From: Candidatus Denitrolinea symbiosum
GTDB lineage: Bacteria > Chloroflexota > Anaerolineae > Anaerolineales > Villigracilaceae
NCBI GenBank assembly: GCA_017312345.1
Contig: BLAA01000001.1
Location: 620,001 to 684,000 of the forward strand
Direction of reading: 5' to 3'
DNA length: 64,000 nucleotides
Positions 8,115 to 17,573 of this stretch are shown one piece after another (position 1 is the stretch's first letter; each line of letters opens with the position of its first letter). The position numbers and the translations under genes were made by a program. Below the pieces are notes generated by a model, which was not told the origin of the DNA, did not search any database, and was given only the letters and a program-made list of their open reading frames with translations.

Positions 8115-9185
8115 TTACTGTTTTTCTTTCAGCGCGTCTTTGAGATTGGTCAGAGCGTCCACGGGAGTCGGGTCCACGCCGTAGGCGATGGCGAGATAGT
8201 AAGCCATGTAATCGCCGAAGAGGAGCAGCGTCCACATGTGGGCGAGGGGACTGTCGCCGCGCGCGTCGAGGAAATCGGTGTTGGGACCTTCGAGCATGAA
8301 GGCCTGCTTCGTCAGGTCAACGCGGAGACGGTTGCGCGGATGGTCGGACGGGGCGCGCAGGAACAGGTTCATCGTGTGCGGCAGCAGGACTTCCTGCGGA
8401 TTCAGAGTCCCCGCCAGCGTGTTGTGGTCCGCTTCGGGGATGAACTCGAAGTTGGCGGCGGCCTTGGCGATCTCGTTGATCTGTCCCTTAATGCGGCGCG
8501 CCACAGGCGCGAGCAATCCCGCGCCGAAGACAGTGACCCAGCGTCCCATCAACTGTCCCGCGTAGCGTTTGGCGGGGTTGCGGACGGTCTCGACGGAGAA
8601 AGTCAGACTCTTCTGGCTCTCCTTCATGGCCGCCACAGCAGACTTGACCTGCTCCGCCTGGTCGGGGAGGAGGCCGAGTTGGACGAAGAGCGCCAGCAGG
8701 ACGCCGAAGGAGAATCCCACCGCGGCGCGCGGCTGTCCCGCGTGGTCAAAGCGGACGACGGGGACTCCCGCTTTCCCGGCGCGCGAAGCGAGTTCCCCGC
8801 CGGTGCAGACGGCGACGACGCGGCAGTCGTTCGCGCGGGCCGCGCCGAACGCGTCCAGCGTCTCCTCGGTGTTGCCCGAATGCGAGGAGCAGACGACGAG
8901 AGTCTCGCGGCCGCGCGCGAAGGCGGGCAGTCCGTAATCGCGGTGGACGACGACGGGGATGGGGCAAAGGTCGGCCGCGTACGAGGCGAGCAGGTCCGCG
9001 CCGATGGCCGAGCCGCCCATCCCCGCGATGACGACGCGAGAGAACCCCGCCTTCTCCGCGAAAACGGGGTTCCGATTCATTCCCAACTCGTACGCGCGTT
9101 CCAGTTGAGCGGGCAGGCCGTCAATTTCCCCAAGCATGTCCTGTCGGTCGATCGCGCGCAGGCGTTCGAGGTCGTCCAGGTTCAC
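8115..9185 (-). CDS. Bifunctional phosphoglucose/phosphomannose isomerase
   Basis: A 356-residue SIS-domain sugar isomerase of the PGI/PMI family, interconverting glucose-6-P or mannose-6-P with fructose-6-P in the cytosol. Two SIS domains are visible: GMGGSAIGADL (55-65) and SSHSGNTEE (100-108) in the first, which bind the phosphate, and the second SIS fold in the C-terminal half ending in the HMWTLLLFGDYMAYYLA segment typical of this family. Length is normal. Its ATG overlaps the stop of the upstream small membrane-protein gene (ATGA), so they are co-transcribed. Confidence 0.92.
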   Translation of the reverse strand: MNLDDLERLRAIDRQDMLGEIDGLPAQLERAYELGMNRNPVFAEKAGFSRVVIAGMGGSAIGADLLASYAADLCPIPVVVHRDYGLPAFARGRETLVVCSSHSGNTEETLDAFGAARANDCRVVAVCTGGELASRAGKAGVPVVRFDHAGQPRAAVGFSFGVLLALFVQLGLLPDQAEQVKSAVAAMKESQKSLTFSVETVRNPAKRYAGQLMGRWVTVFGAGLLAPVARRIKGQINEIAKAAANFEFIPEADHNTLAGTLNPQEVLLPHTMNLFLRAPSDHPRNRLRVDLTKQAFMLEGPNTDFLDARGDSPLAHMWTLLLFGDYMAYYLAIAYGVDPTPVDALTNLKDALKEKQ

Positions 9186-9526
9186 GAAGCGGTCTCCTCC
9201 ACGAATTCCATGACTTCCGCTTCGTCGTCCATGCCGAAGTACACATCCAGCGCAATGGAGAGTCCCTGCGCCACGCCGTTGAGGATCAGGAAGTAGAACA
9301 GGCCGATTGCCAGAGGGTAGATCAAGTTGGCGATGAAAAGCAGCGCGTTCATCACGTCGGGGGGGAACTGCTGAAGGCCGCCTGCAACCAGTTCAGTCAT
9401 TGTGCTGATGAAACTCAGCAGGTAGATCACGAGTATCACCCAACTCAACACTTTCGCGCTGCGCGCAATCAGTAGAACCGCGCTCTCGCTATGGAACGTC
9501 TGCACGTCGCTATCTTTGCCGGTCAT
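9182..9526 (-). CDS. Small membrane protein, unknown function
   Basis: A 114-residue protein with two predicted membrane segments (about residues 25-47 and 60-90) and an acidic C-terminal tail (DDEAEVMEFVEE). It is translationally coupled by a 4-bp overlap to the downstream sugar isomerase and begins 13 bp after the fused E1 gene, so the three genes probably form one transcript. I do not recognise the family. Confidence 0.75.
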   Translation of the reverse strand: MTGKDSDVQTFHSESAVLLIARSAKVLSWVILVIYLLSFISTMTELVAGGLQQFPPDVMNALLFIANLIYPLAIGLFYFLILNGVAQGLSIALDVYFGMDDEAEVMEFVEETAS

Positions 9527-9538
9527 AATTTCTCCTAT

Positions 9539-11551
9539 TCAATACGCAAGCATGGATTGGATTTTCCGTTCAATGTCCGCCGCCTGTGGGAGCGCCGCAT
9601 TCATCAGCCCCATATTATACGGTATCGGAACGTCCGGGACGGCGATTCTCGCCAGCGGCGCGTCGAGGTCGGTGAAGGCCTCCTCCGCAATGACCGCCGC
9701 GATCTCCGCGCCGAACCCGCCGGTGAGTCCGTCTTCGTGGACGATGAGACACTTCCCCGTTTTGCGGACCGACTCCAGCACGCGGGATTTGTCCCACGGG
9801 ACGATGGTCCTCAGGTCTATGATTTCGACGCTTCCCGCGGCGCTTTGAGCGGCCTCCACAACCCGATGCGTCATCGCCCCCCAGGCGACGACGGTCAGCG
9901 CGCTGCCCTCCGCGAGGACGGCGGCCTCGCCGAACGGAATCATGTACTCGTCGCCGGGATAGGGACGGCGCGCGATGGCGGTATCGAGCAAAGCGCGGTG
10001 CTCGAAGAAGATGACCGGGTCATCGCCGCGCAGCGCGGTACGGAGCAGCCCGGCCGCGTCCGCCGCGTTGGACGGGAAAGCCAGTCGCAGCCCGATGGTG
10101 TGGGCGTAGATCGCCTCGCCCGTCACCGAGTGCCACGGGTCGCCGATCTTCTTCGCGAACCCAACCGGGATGCGGATCACGACCGGCGCGGAGAATCGTC
10201 CCGCCGAGCGCCAGCGGATCGTCCCCAGATCGTTGATCTGCTCTGTGGCGGGGTCGGCGTATTTGCGGAACTGGATCTCCGGCACGGGGCGGAGCCCGGC
10301 GAAGGCCATGCCGACCGCGCTGCCGATGATGCCGTCCTCCGACAGGGACGTGTCGAAGACGCGCGTCTCGCCGAACTTCTCCTGCATGTGCGCGGTCGCG
10401 CCGTGGACGCCTCCCTTCGCGCCCACGTCCTCGCCGAAGACGAGGATGCGCGGGTCGCGCGTCATCTCGACTTCGAGCGTGCGGCGGACGGCGTCTATCA
10501 GGTTGACGCGCGCGCCGTCCGCGGCCGGGGTCGAGGTCGCGGCGCGGGGCGCGTCGGGCGCGAACACGTGATTGAAAACGGAACGCGGCTCGGGGTCGGG
10601 CAGCGAGGCGGCTTCGTCCACTGCCGCGCGGACTTCGGCGGCCGCGTCCCGTTCGAGCGCGGCCCAGTCGAGATGGGGCAGGAAATTTTTCAGCCGCAGG
10701 AGCGGGTCGCGTTTTTGCTCTTCCGATTTCTCGGCGTCCGTTTTGTAGGCCTGGTCGTCAATGAAGGTGTGTCCCATGAGACGCGGCACGCGCAGGTGGA
10801 GCAGGCAGGCCCCCCGTCCCGCGCGGACGTGCGCCACCGCTTCGGCAATTTTGCGCGGCGCGTCCTCGGGGTCGGCGCCGTCGCCGTCCACGATCAGGAG
10901 ATTCTTGAAGCCGCCCAGGTTGGAGGAGATGTCGGCGCCGGGCGTCTGCAATTGCGAGCGGACGGAGATCGCGAAGGCGTTATCTTCGATGAAAAAGAGC
11001 AGGGGAATTTTCCGCGTGGCGGCGATGTTGAGCGCGGCCCAGAATCCGTTGGCGGCCGTCGAGCCTTCGCCGCCGTGCGCCGTCGCGATGGCGTTCTCCC
11101 ATTCGCGGTCATGCAGCGCGTCGCGGTGATATTGGATCGCCTGCGCCCAGCCCGCGGCGGGAGAGTACTGCGCGCCCACGTCGCCCGAGGTGGGGAAGAC
11201 CGTGAGGTTCGAGCCGGACTCGCCTGGCTTATGCGAGAACATCACGCCGACTTCGCGTCCTTCGGAAGCGGAACCCGCCTTTGCCATGCCCGCCGCGAGC
11301 GCGTCTTTGAGAGTCCAGCCCGAGGCGAGCATGAACGGACGCGAGCGGTAGTAGACGGTGGAGGCGTCGTGCGGATGCGTCAATTGCAGGGCGAGGAGGA
11401 TCTGCGAGAGTTCGTGTCCTTTGGCCGAGAATTGATAGGCCACGCGTCCCGCGGGAGCCAGTTCGCGCTCCTCGAGTTCGTCGAGCAGGCGCGAGGTCAG
11501 CAGGAGGCGGGCGACGCGGGGCCAGTCAATGGAGGGTTGTTGTTTTGTCAT
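9539..11551 (-). CDS. Fused E1 alpha/beta 2-oxoacid dehydrogenase (branched-chain type)
   Basis: A 670-residue thiamine-diphosphate enzyme in which the E1 alpha (about 1-330) and E1 beta (about 345-670) chains are joined. The alpha half has the TPP/Mg motif region DGDGADPEDA and the alpha loop LRVPRLMGHTFIDDQ; the beta half has VFGEDVGAKGGVHGAT and TSLSEDGIIGSAVGMA. Fused chains of this kind decarboxylate branched-chain 2-oxoacids and pass the acyl group to a lipoyl E2. No E2 or E3 lies next to it; the only E2 in the window (31358) sits with the 2-oxoglutarate enzyme. Pyruvate or acetoin as substrate cannot be excluded. Confidence 0.88.
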   Translation of the reverse strand: MTKQQPSIDWPRVARLLLTSRLLDELEERELAPAGRVAYQFSAKGHELSQILLALQLTHPHDASTVYYRSRPFMLASGWTLKDALAAGMAKAGSASEGREVGVMFSHKPGESGSNLTVFPTSGDVGAQYSPAAGWAQAIQYHRDALHDREWENAIATAHGGEGSTAANGFWAALNIAATRKIPLLFFIEDNAFAISVRSQLQTPGADISSNLGGFKNLLIVDGDGADPEDAPRKIAEAVAHVRAGRGACLLHLRVPRLMGHTFIDDQAYKTDAEKSEEQKRDPLLRLKNFLPHLDWAALERDAAAEVRAAVDEAASLPDPEPRSVFNHVFAPDAPRAATSTPAADGARVNLIDAVRRTLEVEMTRDPRILVFGEDVGAKGGVHGATAHMQEKFGETRVFDTSLSEDGIIGSAVGMAFAGLRPVPEIQFRKYADPATEQINDLGTIRWRSAGRFSAPVVIRIPVGFAKKIGDPWHSVTGEAIYAHTIGLRLAFPSNAADAAGLLRTALRGDDPVIFFEHRALLDTAIARRPYPGDEYMIPFGEAAVLAEGSALTVVAWGAMTHRVVEAAQSAAGSVEIIDLRTIVPWDKSRVLESVRKTGKCLIVHEDGLTGGFGAEIAAVIAEEAFTDLDAPLARIAVPDVPIPYNMGLMNAALPQAADIERKIQSMLAY

Positions 11552-11615
11552 GGGATACCGTTTAAAAACAGCGTAATTTTGTAAATTGCGTCATAGAGTA
11601 AAGCGGACTGATTTT

Positions 11616-11826
11616 ACCCAGAATTCTCTACCGTACATGGCAGGAATCGTCGGGCTTTTTTATCGCGAATGGCGCGAATAACGCGAATTTTTCGGCTGAA
11701 AAAACAAAATTTCGCGCCACACCTGTCCTTGCGGACGGCGCAAGGGTTCGCCCACACTTGCGCCTGGCGCAAGTGCAGGTGTTCGCGGCATTCGCGATGG
11801 GGTTTGTACGGTAGAGAAACCCAGAA
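11616..11826. repeat. 8-bp target-site duplication flanking the MITE-like element
   Basis: ACCCAGAA at 11616-11623 and again at 11819-11826, immediately outside the inverted ends of the element. Confidence 0.75.
11624..11818. mobile_element. MITE-like element, 195 bp, 14-bp perfect terminal inverted repeats
   Basis: The ends are TTCTCTACCGTACA (11624-11637) and its exact reverse complement TGTACGGTAGAGAA (11805-11818). They are flanked by identical 8-bp direct repeats. The interior has no coding capacity; it consists of GCGAAT words and inverted stretches (CTTGCGCCTGGCGCAAG). This is the structure of a non-autonomous miniature transposable element mobilised in trans by a transposase not in this window. 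Confidence 0.8.
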
Positions 11827-11843
11827 AATCTTTGATACGCGAA

Positions 11844-13334
11844 TCAAGGTATCGCGTCGCGGATGAATTCCGCCAGGTCGCGCTTCAACGCCTCCAGCGA
11901 GGGGATGTGGATGTACATCATGTGTCCCGCCTCGTAATACGCCATGCGGATGTTGCCGCGCAGGGACTCGTGCAAGCCGAGGTGGTTGAAGGTGTATTCC
12001 GTCGCGAAGTACGGCGTGCCGAGGTCGTAGTAGCCGTTGGCGACGAAGACCTTCATGTACGGATTGAGCGTCATCGCCTTGCGGAGACTTTCCGAGACGC
12101 TGACGTGCTGGTTCTCGAACTGGGCGTACGACCACGGGTTGACGATGTTCCAGCCGCTGATGACGTATTTCAAATCCGACTCGAATTTCAACTCGTTGCG
12201 GACGTAATCGTAGAAGGCGGCGGTGTACGGCCCGGTGATCTGCGGGAAGAGGGGATCGAACTCGGCGAACTCGCCCACGCCCAATTTGTCGCGTCCCGTG
12301 AAGCGGCTGTCGAGACGTCCCACCGTCAGGCCGCGTTCGCGCAGCAACTCTTTGAAGTAATGCTGGTCCATGATGCGCAGGTTGGAGCGTTCGATGAAGG
12401 CGGGCGAAATTCCCGTGTAGTGGGAGAGTTTCTCCACGATGCGGGCGCGCTCCGCGGCCGGCAGCGCGTCTCCCTGAAGCAGGGCGGAGGCGTACTCGCC
12501 CAGCGCGAATTTCGCCGCCTCGGCGGTGAACTCCTGCAAGGTCTGGCGTTTGCCTTTCACCGCGTCGTGATACCAGGCGGTGGCCGCGTAGCCCGGCACG
12601 AACAGGATGTAGGGCAGGTCGTTGCCGGGGGTGAAGTCCGCGGTCCCGAAATCCAGGATGGACGAGATCAGCATCACGCCGTTCAGCGCCATCCCGTGCT
12701 GGTGATAGAGATATTCCGAGAGGCCCGCGGCGCGCGTCGTGCCGTACGATTCGCCGATGATGAACTTGGGCGAAAGCCAGCGGTTGAAGCGCGTCGTGTA
12801 CAGGCGGATGAAATCGCCGACCGATTCGATGTCCTTCTTGAAGCCGTGCCACTCGACCGGCTTCTGTCCTTCCACGGGACGGCTGTAGCCCGTGCTGACC
12901 GGGTCAATGAAGACGAGGTCGGTTTCGTCGAGCAGGGAATATTCGTTGTCGGTCAATTTGAACGGAGGCGGGGGCGCGCTGCCGTCGAACTCCAACGCCG
13001 CCCGGCGCGGGCCGAGGACTCCCAGATGCAGCCACACCGACGCCGAGCCGGGTCCGCCGTTGAACGAGAAAGTGAGCGGCCGCTTCGACTTGTCCCGCGC
13101 GCCGTCTTTGACGTAGGCGATGAAGAAGACCTGCGCGCGCGGCTTCTCGCCCTCCGACTCTTTCTCGCGGTCGGCGGTCTCCTCCTTCAGCACCATCGTC
13201 CCCGCGGTGACGGTGTACTTGATCTCCCGTCCGCCGATGGCGATGGAATGTTTGGTCACGACGAGGTTGTCGTTGAAAGAGGGCTTCTCGTCTTTTTTCT
13301 CTGCGTTTTTTCTTGGTTCGGGTTTGTCGGGCAT
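11844..13334 (-). CDS. S10-family serine carboxypeptidase-like peptidase
   Basis: A 496-residue alpha/beta-hydrolase peptidase. The oxyanion segment FNGGPGSASVW starts at residue 91, the nucleophile is Ser196 in GESYG (194-198), the acid is in the DLGTPYFATEY region and the base in YEAGHMMYIH near the C-terminus. No clear signal peptide: the first 20 residues are charged (MPDKPEPRKNAEKKDEK), unlike secreted eukaryotic carboxypeptidases. ATG preceded by AGGAG. It follows rsmI by 9 bp and is the last gene of the mutase-rsmI-peptidase set. It would remove C-terminal residues from peptides; substrate unknown. Confidence 0.94.
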   Translation of the reverse strand: MPDKPEPRKNAEKKDEKPSFNDNLVVTKHSIAIGGREIKYTVTAGTMVLKEETADREKESEGEKPRAQVFFIAYVKDGARDKSKRPLTFSFNGGPGSASVWLHLGVLGPRRAALEFDGSAPPPPFKLTDNEYSLLDETDLVFIDPVSTGYSRPVEGQKPVEWHGFKKDIESVGDFIRLYTTRFNRWLSPKFIIGESYGTTRAAGLSEYLYHQHGMALNGVMLISSILDFGTADFTPGNDLPYILFVPGYAATAWYHDAVKGKRQTLQEFTAEAAKFALGEYASALLQGDALPAAERARIVEKLSHYTGISPAFIERSNLRIMDQHYFKELLRERGLTVGRLDSRFTGRDKLGVGEFAEFDPLFPQITGPYTAAFYDYVRNELKFESDLKYVISGWNIVNPWSYAQFENQHVSVSESLRKAMTLNPYMKVFVANGYYDLGTPYFATEYTFNHLGLHESLRGNIRMAYYEAGHMMYIHIPSLEALKRDLAEFIRDAIP

Positions 13335-13343
13335 GATGGGCTC

Positions 13344-14168
13344 CTATTTGTTTTGATTTACCAGGGCGTATACTTCCTTCTTATTCCATCCGCTTTGCTC
13401 AGCCAGTTCAACGGAAATCTCTTTCGCAGATTTGCCGCGTCGTAACTCCGTCTCGATGGCGGCTAATAACTCTTCCTCCGTCCACCGTCCTCGGTCTTCG
13501 GCCGTTTGTCCCCCCACCACCAGCGTAAACTCTCCCCTCGCCTCCCGCGCTTTGAACGCGTCCGCCGCGCCGCTCAACGTCCCGCGCCAGAACTCTTCGT
13601 AGAGTTTGGTCATCTCGCGGGCGACGCAAACGGGACGGTCGCCGAGGACGGCGAGCAGGTCTTCGAGAGAAGCGGTCAATCGGTGCGGGGATTCGAGAAA
13701 GATGAGCGTGTACCGTAAATCGGCAATCTGCGCCAACAGGTTTCGCCGCTCCGATTTTTTGTGCGGCAGGTAGCCGAGATAGAGGAACGCGTCCGTGGGC
13801 AGGCCGGAGACGCTCAAAGCCGCGACGGGAGACGAAGGACCGGGAACCGGCCGAACGTCAAAGCCGGAGGCGAGGGCGGCGCGGACCAGTTCGTAGCCGG
13901 GGTCGTTGATGGCGGGAGTCCCCGCGTCGGAGACGAGCGCCACGTCCCCGTCCGCGAGCGCGGCGAGGACGCGGTCGAGTTTGGTCAATTTGTTGTGTTC
14001 GAAATAACTGGTCGTCGGCGTGCGGATGCCGAAGTGATTGAGCAACTTCGCGGTGTGACGCGTGTCCTCGGCGGCGATGAGTTTTGCCTCGCGTAGAATC
14101 CGCACGGCGCGCGGACTCATGTCCTCCAGGTTGCCGATCGGGGTGGCGACGAGGTACAGGACGCCCAT
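13344..14168 (-). CDS. rsmI: 16S rRNA (cytidine-1402-2'-O)-methyltransferase RsmI
   Basis: A tetrapyrrole-methylase-fold SAM enzyme that 2'-O-methylates C1402 in the ribosomal decoding centre. The N-terminus GVLYLVATPIGNLEDM and the AEDTRHTAKLL block are diagnostic; VSDAGTPAINDPG and GPSSPVAALSVSGL follow in the usual order. The C-terminal tail ends in an HTH-like helix (ISVELAEQSGWNKKEVY). The ATG at 14168 is used; an in-frame TTG at 14177 overlaps the upstream stop. It begins 5 bp after the acyl-CoA mutase gene, so it is in that operon. Confidence 0.95.
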   Translation of the reverse strand: MGVLYLVATPIGNLEDMSPRAVRILREAKLIAAEDTRHTAKLLNHFGIRTPTTSYFEHNKLTKLDRVLAALADGDVALVSDAGTPAINDPGYELVRAALASGFDVRPVPGPSSPVAALSVSGLPTDAFLYLGYLPHKKSERRNLLAQIADLRYTLIFLESPHRLTASLEDLLAVLGDRPVCVAREMTKLYEEFWRGTLSGAADAFKAREARGEFTLVVGGQTAEDRGRWTEEELLAAIETELRRGKSAKEISVELAEQSGWNKKEVYALVNQNK

Positions 14169-14173
14169 GGATT

Positions 14174-15853
<1,680 letters not shown>

Positions 15854-15883
15854 TTGGGAGGTCTCCTCGGGGGAATTATACTT

Positions 15884-16903
15884 TCAATGCACGAGCGCGT
15901 TCAAGTCCGCGCCGGAGGCCTGGAGGTAACGCGTAAACTCCACGTAGAAGAGGTCATCGACGGGCGTGATGCCTTTGATCTTGAAGAGCGCGTCGAAGAG
16001 GACTTTGCCGTTGGGCTGGGCGAAGACGAGGTCGAGAGCGCGTTTGAGTTCGGCGGCGACGTTCGGCGGGACGGAGGCGGCGAGGAAGATCCCGTCGTAG
16101 GGGATGACGGCCGGGACCTGCCAGGCGACGGTCACTTCGTCCATGATGCGGGGGTATTCGTCCTTCAACGCGGGATAGGCGCGGGCGTCTACGTACGTGG
16201 CGCCGAAGTCGCAGACTTCGCCCATGCGGACGGCGCGCACGACGGCGAAGTGACTTTGCAGGAACGCGCCCTCCTGCGTGGGGATTTTGTACCAGTTCAG
16301 GATTCCAAACGGGACGAGGTAGCCCGAGGGCGAATCAGTCTCGGTCCAGCAGGGCTTCTTTCCGCTGAACTGGGCGAGGGCTTGCGGCGCTTCGGCGGTA
16401 TTCTCCTTCTTGAACGGGTCGAAGTACGCGTCGAAGCGGTCGCTGCGGACGAGGAACTGCGCGCCGTAGGAGGCGGCTTCGTCCTGCGTGGAGGCGTAGG
16501 CGGCCTGCACCGCGTCCCGCTGATAGGCCAGCGCGATGGCGAACATCGGCAGGGCAGCGATGTGGGCGTTGCCGTTTCCGAGCGACTTGATCAGGTCGGC
16601 GTAGGTGTTCGGCGCGACGGCGACGACGCGGTAATGGGTCTGTTTTTCGAGGAGGGCGGCGAGCTGCTGACCGTTGCCGACGGCGGCCGCGTCGAGGAAG
16701 CGGGACGGAGGCAGCGCCAGCAAAATGGGATTTGCGTCCGTGCCGAGTTCGGGCTGTGGAGAGGGCGGCGGAGCGGGACGCGGCGTCTCTGTGACGACGG
16801 CGGTCGGCGCGGGCGACTCTCCAACGGGCGAGGGGACCGGGGCGAGGGTCGGCGCGCAACCCGCCAGCAGAATGACCAGCCACAGAGACAGGACGATTTT
16901 CAT
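15884..16903 (-). CDS. PhnD-like phosphate/phosphonate-type substrate-binding lipoprotein
   Basis: A 339-residue periplasmic-binding-protein-like lipoprotein. Residues 1-16 form a lipoprotein signal with lipobox LAGC and Cys16; a Pro/Thr-rich linker follows. The body matches the PhnD/phosphate-phosphite-phosphonate ABC transporter binding family (ALPMFAIALAYQRDAVQA and VRAVRMGEVCDFGATYVDA regions). The start at 16903 is chosen because it gives the signal peptide and has a GAGGT upstream; a longer frame to 16936 adds an unlikely leader. No permease or ATPase gene is adjacent, so the ligand and transporter partner are unknown. A copy of its 5' end lies at 6064-6224. Confidence 0.85.
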   Translation of the reverse strand: MKIVLSLWLVILLAGCAPTLAPVPSPVGESPAPTAVVTETPRPAPPPSPQPELGTDANPILLALPPSRFLDAAAVGNGQQLAALLEKQTHYRVVAVAPNTYADLIKSLGNGNAHIAALPMFAIALAYQRDAVQAAYASTQDEAASYGAQFLVRSDRFDAYFDPFKKENTAEAPQALAQFSGKKPCWTETDSPSGYLVPFGILNWYKIPTQEGAFLQSHFAVVRAVRMGEVCDFGATYVDARAYPALKDEYPRIMDEVTVAWQVPAVIPYDGIFLAASVPPNVAAELKRALDLVFAQPNGKVLFDALFKIKGITPVDDLFYVEFTRYLQASGADLNALVH

Positions 16904-17391
16904 CACGACCTCGCTTTTGCGAATATTATCGCACAATTACGCGCGGCGAGCGTCCAGGAATTCATGCCGCATTCGTGGACGGGTTGTCGCTGACTACGTC
17001 ATTCCTTCGCTTCACCCCGTCTCGATAACATGTATCCTTCATCATTTGGTTATAGACGCCGTCGACCGGGTCGTCTCCCTCTCCGACATAAAGAGAAACC
17101 GTATTTGCATAAGTCGCTCCCAAAGTACAGGTTCTCTCCGTTCCTATGTTACACACGAGCAGTTTGTCCGACAGGTCTAAAGAGTCTTATCCATCTCACC
17201 CGACAGGTATTCATACCTGGAAGGAATCCTTCGGCGTAAAGGATCACCTGATTGTTGGATTGAACGGGACTTCCGAAGAGGTTGGATTTATCTATCCATA
17301 GCAGTTGCCTGAGTGATTTCAAACGGCGAATCAAAGAACTCCGCCGCGAGATGACTCCGGTCACGCGCGCCTTTGCGAGAGACCGTTTAAA
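16904..17391. other. Intergenic mosaic of gene fragments
   Basis: Holds the upstream region of the lipoprotein gene (duplicated near 6174-6224), a stretch at about 16990-17160 with one open minus-strand frame lacking a ribosome binding site, and the DUF4143 fragment described separately. No intact gene is seen. Confidence 0.5.
17198..17354 (+). pseudogene. 3' fragment of a DUF4143 ATPase gene (duplicate of 3496-3654)
   Basis: The sequence repeats the last 39 codons of the DUF4143 ATPase gene almost base for base (GIHTWKESFGVKDHL...), with a TGG to TAG change near the end, and continues through about 40 bp of the downstream sequence (ATCAAAGAACTCCGCC). The rest of the gene is absent. Confidence 0.9.
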
Positions 17392-17439
17392 TTGAAAGAG
17401 CCGGGTCTCCCAGGCCCGGCTCTTTCAATTCGCAAAGGA
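17370..17439 (-). terminator. Strong hairpin downstream of the phosphofructokinase gene
   Basis: A perfect 14-bp stem, TTGAAAGAGCCGGG (17392-17405) with its complement at 17415-17428, 9-base loop. An outer pair CCTTTGCGA / TCGCAAAGG (17370-17378, 17431-17439) can extend it. On the minus strand it lies 135 bp past the pfkA stop and is followed by TTTAAAC. A terminator is likely; the outer arms make it unusual. Confidence 0.55.
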
Positions 17440-17573
17440 GGAGAAGCGTATGCCCCGTCTGATCGCAACTGTATCACGGGCTTGCGGACCGTGCTTGACG
17501 CCTCCCCTACGACACGCAGACGGACACGCGACGATTTTGATGAGCGTTTCTTAATTCGACTTGCTCTTTTCGT

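Noticed and set aside
8052..11584. Long plus-strand open frames opposite the sugar isomerase and the E1 gene
   Set aside because: They are exact antisense shadows in GC-rich DNA with Arg/Glu-rich, non-protein-like composition and no ribosome binding sites.
16962..17156. Minus-strand 64-codon frame starting MCNIGTERTC
   Set aside because: No ribosome binding site and surrounded by gene fragments; may be a scrap of a larger protein but cannot be supported.
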